Origin: CAYNST01 sp964399955 | GTDB taxonomy: Bacteria; Pseudomonadota; Gammaproteobacteria; Pseudomonadales; Cellvibrionaceae | Assembly: GCA_964399955.1 (NCBI GenBank) | Contig: CAYNST010000021.1 | Span: 1-41,139 of the forward strand | Direction: 5' to 3' | Length of the DNA stretch: 41,139 bases | Part shown: positions 10,078 through 17,952 of the stretch, piece by piece | Numbering within the stretch: the stretch's first letter is position 1 | How the letters are laid out: every line of letters starts with the position of its first letter | Notes under the pieces: generated by a model | Databases searched by the model: none | What the model saw: only the letters and a program-made list of their open reading frames with translations | What the model was told of the DNA's origin: nothing | Position numbers and translations under genes: made by a program

Positions 10078-11243
10078 TACTGCTCCTCCGCCGCTTTTAC
10101 CACTCGCTCGGCTGCATCGGTCAAACTGGATGCAGGGATGATGTTCAGACCGCTGTCGGCAAGTACCTTGGCGCCCAGCTCCGCATTGTTACCTTCCAAT
10201 CTCACAATCACCGGTATTTTTACGCCCACTTCGTCTACCGCGCCAATAACGCCTTCGGCAATCAGGTCGCAGCGGACAATTCCACCAAATATGTTGATAA
10301 GGACGGCTTTGACCTTGTCATCGGAGAGGATGATTTTGAAGGCTTCGATAACGCGTTCTTTGGTGGCACCGCCGCCAACGTCAAGGAAGTTGGCCGGCTG
10401 GCCGCCGTGCAATTTGACGATATCCATGGTGCCCATGGCCAGACCGGCGCCGTTGACCATGCAGCCAATGTTGCCATCCAGGGCCACGTAGTTCAGCTCC
10501 CACTTGGCCGCGTGCGCTTCGCGCTCGTCGTCCTGGGAGGGGTCATGCATCTCACGAATTTTTGGCTGGCGGTAGAGTGCGTTGCCGTCAATACTGATTT
10601 TGGCATCCAGGCAGTGCAGGTTACCCTCGGTGGTAATGACCAGGGGGTTGATCTCAAGCAGTGCCAAATCGCACTCCTTGAACATTTTGGCCAGGCCCAG
10701 AAAGATCTTGGTGAACTGCTTGATCTGCTCGCCATTCAGGCCCAGCTTAAAGCCCAGTTCCCGCGCCTGATATGGCTGGGCACCGGTCAAGGGGTCAATG
10801 GTGGCTTTGAGTATTTTTTCCGGGGTATCGTGGGCTACTTTTTCTATCTCCACGCCGCCTTCGGTGGAGGCCATGAAAATAATGCGCCGGGTGGAGCGGT
10901 CAACCACGGCACCCAGGTACAGCTCCTGGGCGATATCTGTGCAGGCTTCCACCAGGATGCGGCTGACGGGCTGGCCTTTTTCGTCTGTCTGGTAGGTCAC
11001 CAGATTGTTGCCCAACCACTTCATGGCGAACTCTTCAATTTCCGCCTTGGATGAAACCAGCTTGACGCCACCGGCCTTTCCCCGGCCGCCCGCGTGTACC
11101 TGGGCCTTCACTACCCACTTGTCGCCGCCAATCATGTCGGCTGCACTCGCGGCCTCTTTGGGAGTTTCTGCGGCAACCCCTTTGGATACCGGCAACCCGT
11201 ACTCAGCAAAGAGCTGCTTGCCCTGATATTCATGCAAATTCAT
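10077..11243 (-). CDS. sucC: Succinyl-CoA synthetase beta subunit
   Basis: A 388-residue beta subunit with an ATP-grasp domain, recognised from MNLHEYQGKQLFAEYGLPV at the start, the nucleotide-binding stretch VVKAQVHAGGRGKAGGVKL (residues about 43-61), ALLEINPLVIT and the C-terminal NIFGGIVRCD region. It pairs with SucD and supplies the nucleotide site and specificity loop. It starts 185 nt after the lpd stop, and a good hairpin lies in that gap (11403-11426), so sucCD expression may be partly uncoupled from sucAB-lpd. Confidence 0.98.
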   Translation of the reverse strand: MNLHEYQGKQLFAEYGLPVSKGVAAETPKEAASAADMIGGDKWVVKAQVHAGGRGKAGGVKLVSSKAEIEEFAMKWLGNNLVTYQTDEKGQPVSRILVEACTDIAQELYLGAVVDRSTRRIIFMASTEGGVEIEKVAHDTPEKILKATIDPLTGAQPYQARELGFKLGLNGEQIKQFTKIFLGLAKMFKECDLALLEINPLVITTEGNLHCLDAKISIDGNALYRQPKIREMHDPSQDDEREAHAAKWELNYVALDGNIGCMVNGAGLAMGTMDIVKLHGGQPANFLDVGGGATKERVIEAFKIILSDDKVKAVLINIFGGIVRCDLIAEGVIGAVDEVGVKIPVIVRLEGNNAELGAKVLADSGLNIIPASSLTDAAERVVKAAEEQ

Positions 11244-11402
11244 GGTTTCTGTCCGTTGGTTTGCGTGTGTAGTACACGCCGGTTAAACAACTAGAACCCG
11301 GTTGAAGCCACGGGCTCTCGCGATCTATGAGCAGTAGACACAGGAGACCAGGTGCCATCTGCGCAGGGTGCCGGCGCTGGTGACCGGCCCCTCTTTAAGC
11401 AG

Positions 11403-11426
11403 AAAACGGCCCCAGTCGGCCGTTTT
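11403..11426 (-). terminator. Terminator or attenuator between lpd and sucC
   Basis: Perfect 9-bp inverted repeat, aaaacggcc (11403-11411) with ggccgtttt (11418-11426), 6-nt loop. It lies directly after the lpd stop on the minus strand and ends in TTTT. The short T run suggests partial rather than full termination. Confidence 0.6.
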
Positions 11427-11428
11427 GC

Positions 11429-12880
11429 TTACTTCTTTTTGCGGTTGGCAATATGAATGGCGTGGCCGTTAACCGCCAGCGCCGCTTCATGCACGGCTTC
11501 GGACAGGGTTGGGTGCCCAAAGACCGTCATGCCAATATCTTCTGCACTGGAGCCAAACTCCATGGCAATGGCAATTTGCTGCACCAGATCCGCAGCGCTG
11601 GGCCCCACAATGTGGCAGCCAAGGATACGGTCAGTTTCGGCGTGGGCAATGATTTTGACCATGCCGTCTTTGTCATTGGCCGCCAGTGCGCGCCCGCTGG
11701 CGGCAAAGGGGAAAACGCCAATTTTGTAGCTTTCGCCCTCGGCCTTCAGCTGCTCTTCTGTCTTGCCAACAGAAGCAACTTCAGGGTGAGTGTAGATAAC
11801 GTTGGGAATGATGTCGTAGTTCATCACGGTTTTGTGGCCGGCAATGCGCTCGGCCACCATGATCCCCTCTTCCGACCCCTTGTGCGCCAGCATTGGGCCA
11901 CGCACCACATCGCCAATGGCCCAAACGCCCGGCGCGCTGGTGGAGCACAGATCATTGACATAAACAGAGCCGCGCTCATCCAGCTTGACGCCGCTGTCTT
12001 CTGCCAACAGGCCGTCGGTGAAGGGGCGACGACCCACGCACACGATCAGCTTGTCAAAAGTTTCCTGCTGTTCATTGCCGTCCTGGTCGGTGTAGGTCAC
12101 GACTACTTCTTTGTTGTCGCCTTCGCCTCTAACTTCACTACCGGTGACTCGGCAGTGCAGGCGGATGTCCAACCCTTGTTTGGTGAGGATTTTCTGCGTT
12201 TCTTTGGCGATCTGCTGGTCCATCACTGCGAGGAATTTGTCCATCGCCTCCAGGCAAACTACTTTGCTGCCCAGGCGGGTCCACACGGAGCCCAGCTCAA
12301 GGCCAATCACGCCCGCGCCAATGACGCCAAGGCGTTTAGGTACTGTTTGGAAGTTCAGACCACCGGTTGAGTCGACGATGGTTTCGTTGTCGGTGGGTGC
12401 CACGCCGATTGAAACCGGAGTGGAGCCGGAGGCCAGAATAACGTTTTCAGCTTCGAGTATTTCTTCTTTGCCATCCAGGCTGACGTACTGCACCCGCTTG
12501 TTGGCCAGCAGCTTGCCGGTGCCAAACAGGGAAGTGACCTTGTTGGCCATAAACAGACCGGCGACACCACCGGTGAGCTGTTTCACCACCGCGTTTTTGC
12601 GCTGGATCATAGCCGGCACATCTATGGCAAGGTTATCCAGCGATATGCCGTGCACGCCAAAATGGTCGCGGGCTTCGTAGAATTTGTGGGAGCTGTCCAG
12701 CAGCGCTTTGGATGGAATGCAACCTACGTTGAGGCAGGTACCGCCGTTGACGCCCTTGCCTTCTTCGTTGCGCCACTTCTCTATGCAGGCTGTTTTTAAA
12801 CCAAGTTGGGCGGCGCGGATGGCGGCTACATAGCCTGCGGGACCGGAACCGATGACGATGACGTCGTACTTAGTGGACAT
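11429..12880 (-). CDS. lpd: Dihydrolipoyl dehydrogenase (E3)
   Basis: A 483-residue flavoprotein that reoxidises the lipoyl arm of 2-oxoglutarate dehydrogenase with NAD+. Features in order: FAD-binding VIGSGPAGYVAAIRAAQ (residues 10-26), the redox disulfide GGTCLNVGCIPSKALL (Cys49, Cys54), an NAD-binding GAGVIGLELGSVW near residue 190, and the active-site dyad of the partner subunit in GHPTLSEAVHE (His456 and Glu461). The frame is open 37 codons further upstream, but MSTKYDVIVIGSG at 12880 gives the family N-terminus. Placement after sucB marks it as the OGDH-dedicated copy (lpdG/lpdV type); another may serve pyruvate dehydrogenase elsewhere. Confidence 0.97.
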   Translation of the reverse strand: MSTKYDVIVIGSGPAGYVAAIRAAQLGLKTACIEKWRNEEGKGVNGGTCLNVGCIPSKALLDSSHKFYEARDHFGVHGISLDNLAIDVPAMIQRKNAVVKQLTGGVAGLFMANKVTSLFGTGKLLANKRVQYVSLDGKEEILEAENVILASGSTPVSIGVAPTDNETIVDSTGGLNFQTVPKRLGVIGAGVIGLELGSVWTRLGSKVVCLEAMDKFLAVMDQQIAKETQKILTKQGLDIRLHCRVTGSEVRGEGDNKEVVVTYTDQDGNEQQETFDKLIVCVGRRPFTDGLLAEDSGVKLDERGSVYVNDLCSTSAPGVWAIGDVVRGPMLAHKGSEEGIMVAERIAGHKTVMNYDIIPNVIYTHPEVASVGKTEEQLKAEGESYKIGVFPFAASGRALAANDKDGMVKIIAHAETDRILGCHIVGPSAADLVQQIAIAMEFGSSAEDIGMTVFGHPTLSEAVHEAALAVNGHAIHIANRKKK

Positions 12881-12912
12881 AATATAACCCAGATATATTG
12901 TGTGTTTGATGA

Positions 12913-12929
12913 CTGGGGGTCGACGACCC
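12913..12929 (-). promoter_or_regulatory. Hairpin between sucB and lpd
   Basis: A 7-bp stem, gggggtc with gaccccc, enclosing a 3-nt loop in the 76-nt sucB-lpd gap. There is no T run, so it is more likely an mRNA-stabilising or processing hairpin than a terminator. This role is inferred. Confidence 0.4.
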
Positions 12930-12956
12930 CCTTCAATCGAAGCCGTGGTCGAGAGG

Positions 12957-14189
12957 TCAGATTTCCAGCAGGATGCGAGCCGGGTCTTCAATCATCTCCT
13001 TGATGGCCACCAGGAATTGCACCGCCTCTTTGCCGTCAATTAAACGGTGATCGTAGGACAGCGCCAGGTACATCATGGGCAGAATCTCAACCTTGCCATT
13101 CACGGCCATGGGCCGGTCCTGAATTTTGTGCATGCCCAGAATAGCCGCCTGCGGCGGGTTCAGAATAGGCGTGGACATCAACGAGCCAAACACACCGCCG
13201 TTGGTAATGGTGAAGGTGCCGCCGGTCATCTCCTCAATACCCAATTTGCCGTCACGGGCACGCATTCCAAAGTCGCGAACGGCGTTTTCCACCTGAGCCA
13301 GGCCCATGTGTTCTGCATTGCGCAGCACCGGCACCACCAGCCCTTTTTCAGTAGATACTGCAACCCCAATATCCTGGTAGCCGTGATAGACGATGTCGGT
13401 GCCGTCCAGGGAGGTATTTACTGCAGGAATGCGGCGCAGGGCTTCTACGGACGCTTTCACAAAGAAACCCATAAAGCCCAACTTGGTGCCGTTGTGGGCT
13501 TTTTCAAACTGGTCCTTGTACTTCTTGCGCAGCTCCATGACCGGGCCCATGTTCACCTCGTTGAAGGTGGTCAACATGGCGGTGCTTTGGCTGGCATTGA
13601 GCAGGCGCTCGGCAATGCGCGCACGCAGACGCGTCATTGGCACGCGTTTTTCTACCCGCTGGCCTTCTGCTGCAGGCAATGCAACCGCCGCACTGGCGGC
13701 AGGCTTGGGTGCAGCCGCGGGAGACGCAGGCGCTGACTTGCCAAAATTGAGCACATCTTCTTTGGTGATACGGCCGTCTTTGCCGGAGCCCTGCACACGA
13801 TTCAGGTCAATGCCTTTTTCATCGGCAAGTTTCTTGGCAGCCGGATTCACCAGCGAGCTTGCGTCCGCAGATGCCTTGGACTCCTGCTGTGATGCAGACT
13901 CTGTCTTGCCCGGGTTGGATACGCCCTGGCGATTGGCGTCCTGCGGTGCATCACCCGGCGTGATTTGAGCAATAACCTCGTTGCTCAAAACAACGTCGCC
14001 TTCGCCTTTCAATACTTCGGACAAGGTGCCATCTGCCGGAGCGACAACTTCCAAGACCACTTTGTCAGTTTCGATATCAACCAATAGCTCATCGCGTGAA
14101 ACCGCGTCGCCGGGTTTTTTGTGCCAGGTGGCCACGGTGCCATCTTGTACAGATTCCGGGAAAGTTGGCGCTTTTATTTCTATGGTCAT
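12957..14189 (-). CDS. sucB: Dihydrolipoyl succinyltransferase (OGDH E2)
   Basis: A 410-residue E2 core of the 2-oxoglutarate dehydrogenase complex, transferring the succinyl group from lipoamide to CoA. The N-terminal lipoyl domain has the lipoylated lysine in VDIETDKVVLE (Lys43). An Ala/Ser/Gln-rich linker leads to the peripheral subunit-binding domain (LVNPAAKKLADEKGIDL, about residues 111-127). A second Ala/Pro linker precedes the catalytic domain with the active-site motif SYDHRLIDGKEAV near the C-terminus. A single lipoyl domain is the norm for SucB. It starts 39 nt after the sucA stop. Confidence 0.98.
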   Translation of the reverse strand: MTIEIKAPTFPESVQDGTVATWHKKPGDAVSRDELLVDIETDKVVLEVVAPADGTLSEVLKGEGDVVLSNEVIAQITPGDAPQDANRQGVSNPGKTESASQQESKASADASSLVNPAAKKLADEKGIDLNRVQGSGKDGRITKEDVLNFGKSAPASPAAAPKPAASAAVALPAAEGQRVEKRVPMTRLRARIAERLLNASQSTAMLTTFNEVNMGPVMELRKKYKDQFEKAHNGTKLGFMGFFVKASVEALRRIPAVNTSLDGTDIVYHGYQDIGVAVSTEKGLVVPVLRNAEHMGLAQVENAVRDFGMRARDGKLGIEEMTGGTFTITNGGVFGSLMSTPILNPPQAAILGMHKIQDRPMAVNGKVEILPMMYLALSYDHRLIDGKEAVQFLVAIKEMIEDPARILLEI

Positions 14190-14228
14190 TCCAGTTTCGT
14201 CCTTCAGTTAAGGCCTTGTCTGTTTGAG

Positions 14229-17069
14229 TTAAACGGTTACGTCGAGTGCCGCATTGACAAACTTGCTTTGCTCTTCCAAATGCGTCGACATATAGCCTGC
14301 GGCGGGTGCTGAAGACGCTGCACGACCCGCGTAACGCAAAAAGGCGTCAGAGTTTACCCGATCCAGAGCGCGCTTCATACGGTGCTGGCTGGAATACCAG
14401 GCGCCCTGGTTCATGGGCTCCTCCTGGCACCAGATGACGTCGGTGACATGCTCAAAAGGTTTCAGCGTCAGGCGCAGTTCTTCTTCCGGGAAGGGGTAGA
14501 GTTGCTCGATACGCACCAGGGCAACGTCTGTCTGCTCCTTCTCATCACGGGCTTCCAGCAGGTGGTAATAAACCTTGCCGCTGCACAACACCACTCGCTT
14601 AACGCCTTTGGGGTCCACGCTGGCGTCGCCAATGACGTTCTGGAAGCTGCCGTGCGCCAACTCCTCCAACGAAGAGGTTGCCAACTTGTGCCGCAGAATC
14701 CACTTGGGGCTCATGACCACCAGCGGCCTGCGCATGAGGCGAATGGCTTGACGGCGCAGCATATGGAACACCTGCGCCGGCGTGGTGGGTATGCAAACCT
14801 GAATATTGTGCTCGGCGCAAAGTTGCAGAAAGCGCTCCAGCCGCGCGGAAGAGTGCTCCGGCCCCTGCCCTTCGTAACCGTGCGGCAACAGCATGGTCAA
14901 ACCGCACAACCGCCCCCACTTGTGCTCGCCACTGGTAATGAACTGGTCAATCACCACCTGGGCGCCGTTGGCGAAGTCGCCAAACTGCGCTTCCCAGATC
15001 ACCATCACGTTGGGCGCGGTTGTGGCATAGCCGTATTCAAAGCCCAGCACGGCTTCCTCGGACAGCAGGGAGTCGTACAGGTCAAAGCGCGGCTGCCCGT
15101 CGTACAGGTTTTTCAGCGGTACATAACTCTTGCCGTCTTTCTGGCTGTGAATCACCGCGTGGCGATGGGAAAACGTACCCCGCCCAACGTCCTGACCGGT
15201 CAAGCGTACCCTGAAGCCGTCTTTCAGCAAGGTGGCATAGGCCATGGTTTCCGCCATGCCCCAGTTGATGGGCAGCGCACCGCCGGCCATCTTGCGGCGG
15301 TCGTCGTAGATTTTGGCAACCTGCCGCTGAACCACAATACCGTCCGGTATGGTGCAGGTTTTTTCTGCCAGTGCCTGCAGCTCTTTTATGTCGTACTGAG
15401 TTTTGGCCGGCGTCTGCCAGTCGTGGCCCAGGTAAGGCGTCCAATCCACAAACAAAGATTTATCGGGTTCGGATACCAAACCGCGGGCCACGGTCTCACC
15501 CCGATCCAATGCCGCACGGTATTCGGTGGCGGTTGACTCCACCTCGGCCTGGTCTATTACGCCCTCGCCCACCAAACGCTCTGCGTAGAGGGTCCGGGTG
15601 GTGCGGTGCTTGCGGATGGCGGCGTACATGGTTGGTTGGGTGGCGGACGGCTCGTCGGTCTCGTTGTGGCCGCGACGGCGGTAGCACACCAGGTCGATTA
15701 CCACATCCTTCTTAAACTCGTTGCGGTAGTCCACCGCCAGTTTGGTAACAAACACCACGGCTTCCGGGTCGTCGCCGTTGACGTGCAGGATTGGCGTCTC
15801 AATCATTTTGGCCACATCGGTGGCGTAGTCAGTGGAGCGCGAATCGTCCCGGCGGCTGGTGGTAAAACCAATCTGGTTGTTGATAACGATGTGCACGGTG
15901 CCGCCGGTTTTATAGGCCCGCGTCTGCGACATCTGGAAGGTTTCCATCACCACGCCCTGCCCGGCGAAGGCCGCGTCGCCGTGCATGACCACCGGTACCA
16001 CGGTAGACCCTACCCGGTCCTGGCGGCGATCCTGACGCGCGCGAACCGAACCCTCCACCACCGGAGACACAATTTCCAGGTGGGAGGGGTTGAAGGCCAT
16101 GGCCAGATGCATCTCGCCGCCCGGCGTCATGACGTTGGAGGAGAACCCTTGGTGATATTTAACATCACCGGAGGTGTCCACCAGGCGCTTGCCTTCAAAT
16201 TCATTGAACAGTTCCGCCGGGCTCTTGCCAAGAATGTTGACCAAGGTATTCAGGCGCCCGCGGTGCGCCATGCCAATGACCATTTCTTTGGCACCGTAAC
16301 CGCCGGTGCGCTTGATCAGTTCATCCAGCATGGGAATGAGGCTTTCTGCACCCTCCAGGCCAAAACGTTTGGTACCGGGGTACTTGCTGTCCAGGTGACG
16401 CTCCAGGCCCTCGGCGGCGGTCAGGCTGTACAGGATGTTTTTCTTTTCTTCAGCGTTGAATGACGGCGTGGAGCGGGCGCTCTCCAGGCGGTTGAGCAGC
16501 CAGGTGCGCTCGGCGTAATTGGTGATGTGCATGACCTCTGCACCGATGGTGGCGCAGTAGGTTTGCTCAAGCTGGCCGATGATCTCGCGCAGGGGTGCCT
16601 CCTTCATACCGAAGGAGAGATCACCGGTTTGAAACACAACGTCCAGATCGGTGCTGGTCAGGCCGTGAAAATGAAGATCCAGTTCCTCCAGGTGATCAGG
16701 GCGCTTGCGCCAGCCCAGTGGATCCAGATTGGCTTTTTTGTGGCCGCTCAGGCGGTAGGCATTAACCAGTTGAACCACCTCCACCTGCTTGCGCTCATGC
16801 GCGACATCACTGCCGCCAGAGCCGGGGGCAACTATCGGACGCGCACGGTTTTTGCCAAGCAGCTCAAAATATTCAATCACTTCCGAGTGAGGAACGTCCT
16901 TTGTCGCGGTGCCGTTCACCCGGGGCAGCTTTTCGAAGTAGTCGCGCCATTCTTCAGCTACAGAGTTGGGGTCACGCAGGTAGGCCTCGTACAATTCCTC
17001 TACATAAGCGGCATTGCCGCCGGATATATGAGACGTGCGCCACAGTAGCTCCATCAAGCTCTCTTGCAT
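14229..17069 (-). CDS. sucA: 2-oxoglutarate dehydrogenase E1
   Basis: About 946 residues, the thiamine-diphosphate decarboxylase of the 2-oxoglutarate dehydrogenase complex. The N-terminal E1-type segment WRTSHISGGNAAYVEELYEA matches E. coli SucA (SSYLSGANQSWIEQLYE). Further on are IGMAHRGRLNTLVNILGK, the ThDP/Mg site HGDAAFAGQGVV, VINNQIGFTTS and the transketolase-like C-terminal half with MLLPHGYEGQGPEHSSAR. I placed the start at the ATG at 17069 (MQESL) because it aligns with the E. coli start; a GTG four codons upstream at 17081 is possible, and neither has a strong SD. A 154-nt gap with four hairpins separates it from sdhB. Confidence 0.97.
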   Translation of the reverse strand: MQESLMELLWRTSHISGGNAAYVEELYEAYLRDPNSVAEEWRDYFEKLPRVNGTATKDVPHSEVIEYFELLGKNRARPIVAPGSGGSDVAHERKQVEVVQLVNAYRLSGHKKANLDPLGWRKRPDHLEELDLHFHGLTSTDLDVVFQTGDLSFGMKEAPLREIIGQLEQTYCATIGAEVMHITNYAERTWLLNRLESARSTPSFNAEEKKNILYSLTAAEGLERHLDSKYPGTKRFGLEGAESLIPMLDELIKRTGGYGAKEMVIGMAHRGRLNTLVNILGKSPAELFNEFEGKRLVDTSGDVKYHQGFSSNVMTPGGEMHLAMAFNPSHLEIVSPVVEGSVRARQDRRQDRVGSTVVPVVMHGDAAFAGQGVVMETFQMSQTRAYKTGGTVHIVINNQIGFTTSRRDDSRSTDYATDVAKMIETPILHVNGDDPEAVVFVTKLAVDYRNEFKKDVVIDLVCYRRRGHNETDEPSATQPTMYAAIRKHRTTRTLYAERLVGEGVIDQAEVESTATEYRAALDRGETVARGLVSEPDKSLFVDWTPYLGHDWQTPAKTQYDIKELQALAEKTCTIPDGIVVQRQVAKIYDDRRKMAGGALPINWGMAETMAYATLLKDGFRVRLTGQDVGRGTFSHRHAVIHSQKDGKSYVPLKNLYDGQPRFDLYDSLLSEEAVLGFEYGYATTAPNVMVIWEAQFGDFANGAQVVIDQFITSGEHKWGRLCGLTMLLPHGYEGQGPEHSSARLERFLQLCAEHNIQVCIPTTPAQVFHMLRRQAIRLMRRPLVVMSPKWILRHKLATSSLEELAHGSFQNVIGDASVDPKGVKRVVLCSGKVYYHLLEARDEKEQTDVALVRIEQLYPFPEEELRLTLKPFEHVTDVIWCQEEPMNQGAWYSSQHRMKRALDRVNSDAFLRYAGRAASSAPAAGYMSTHLEEQSKFVNAALDVTV

Positions 17070-17119
17070 TTTTTCTACCACACTAGGACTGACTGAATGA
17101 TTTTACGAACGTCCCGACT

Positions 17120-17210
17120 GCCCTCCCCAGGAGGGCGCGAAAGCGCTGCACCGAAGTGCAAGATCAAAGCTTGCACCTGTTTCAATTCGCAGCGGGTCAG
17201 ACTGGCTGCG
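17120..17210 (-). promoter_or_regulatory. Structured sucA leader: four tandem hairpins
   Basis: Four inverted repeats tile the sdhB-sucA gap. In plus coordinates: gccctcc/ggagggc (17120-17136, 3-nt loop), gcgc/gcgc with a GAAA loop on the plus strand (about 17135-17146), gtgcaag/cttgcac (17156-17176, 7-nt loop) and cgcagc/gctgcg (17188-17210). No long T run follows any of them. This could be a cis-regulatory RNA, a processing site or a protein-binding leader. sucA-associated RNA motifs are known in proteobacteria, but I cannot assign this one to a class. Confidence 0.5.
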
Positions 17211-17223
17211 ATACCTAGCGGCG

Positions 17224-17928
17224 TCAGACGCCGCGATGTAACAACATCTGACGGATATGTCCGATGGCGCGGGTCGGATTCAGCCCCTTGGGGCAGACCG
17301 AGACACAGTTCTGGATATTGTGGCAGCGGAACACACTGAAGGGGTCTTCCATCTTACTAAGCCGTTGATCGGTGGCGGTGTCACGGCTGTCGGCCAGGAA
17401 ACGATAGGCCTGCAGCAGACCCGCAGGGCCGATGAACTTGTCGGGATTCCACCAGAAAGACGGGCAGGCGGTAGAGCAGCAGGCGCAGAGGATGCACTCA
17501 TAAAGCCCGTCCAACTTGGCGCGCTCCTCCGGCGACTGCAAGCGCTCAATGGCCGGTGCTGGCGTGTCGTTCTGCAGGTAGGGCTCAATCTTCCGGTACT
17601 GCTCAAAGAACTGGGACATGTCGATGACCAGATCACGGATCACCGGCAGGCCCGGCAAAGGGCGCAGTACCAGTTTGTTGTTCTTGACTCGCTCGGACAG
17701 GGGCGTAATGCAGGCCAAGCCGTTGCGACCGCTGATGTTCAAGCCGTCAGAGCCACAAACACCCTCGCGGCAGGAGCGCCGGAACGCCAGAGATGGATCC
17801 TGGGCTTTCAACAGTTCAAGCACATCCAGGACCATGAGGTCTTTGCCTTCGGTATCCACCTGATAGCTTTTCATGAACGGTGCTTTATCGGTTTCGGGAT
17901 TGTAGCGATACACTTCAACGGTCAACAT
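17224..17928 (-). CDS. sdhB: Succinate dehydrogenase iron-sulfur subunit
   Basis: A 234-residue electron-transfer subunit of complex II. The N-terminal ferredoxin domain holds the [2Fe-2S] ligands Cys53, Cys58, Asp61 and Cys73 (CREGVCGSDGLNISGRNGLAC spans residues 53-73). The C-terminal domain carries the [4Fe-4S] motif CILCACCSTACP and the [3Fe-4S] motif CHNIQNCVSVCPKGLNP. Asp61 in place of a fourth cysteine is normal for bacterial SdhB. Length is close to the E. coli protein (238). It starts 24 nt after sdhA. The enzyme sits on the inner face of the cytoplasmic membrane, passing electrons from SdhA to quinone. Confidence 0.98.
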   Translation of the reverse strand: MLTVEVYRYNPETDKAPFMKSYQVDTEGKDLMVLDVLELLKAQDPSLAFRRSCREGVCGSDGLNISGRNGLACITPLSERVKNNKLVLRPLPGLPVIRDLVIDMSQFFEQYRKIEPYLQNDTPAPAIERLQSPEERAKLDGLYECILCACCSTACPSFWWNPDKFIGPAGLLQAYRFLADSRDTATDQRLSKMEDPFSVFRCHNIQNCVSVCPKGLNPTRAIGHIRQMLLHRGV

Positions 17929-17952
17929 AATTCAACCCTTTACCTTCACGGA

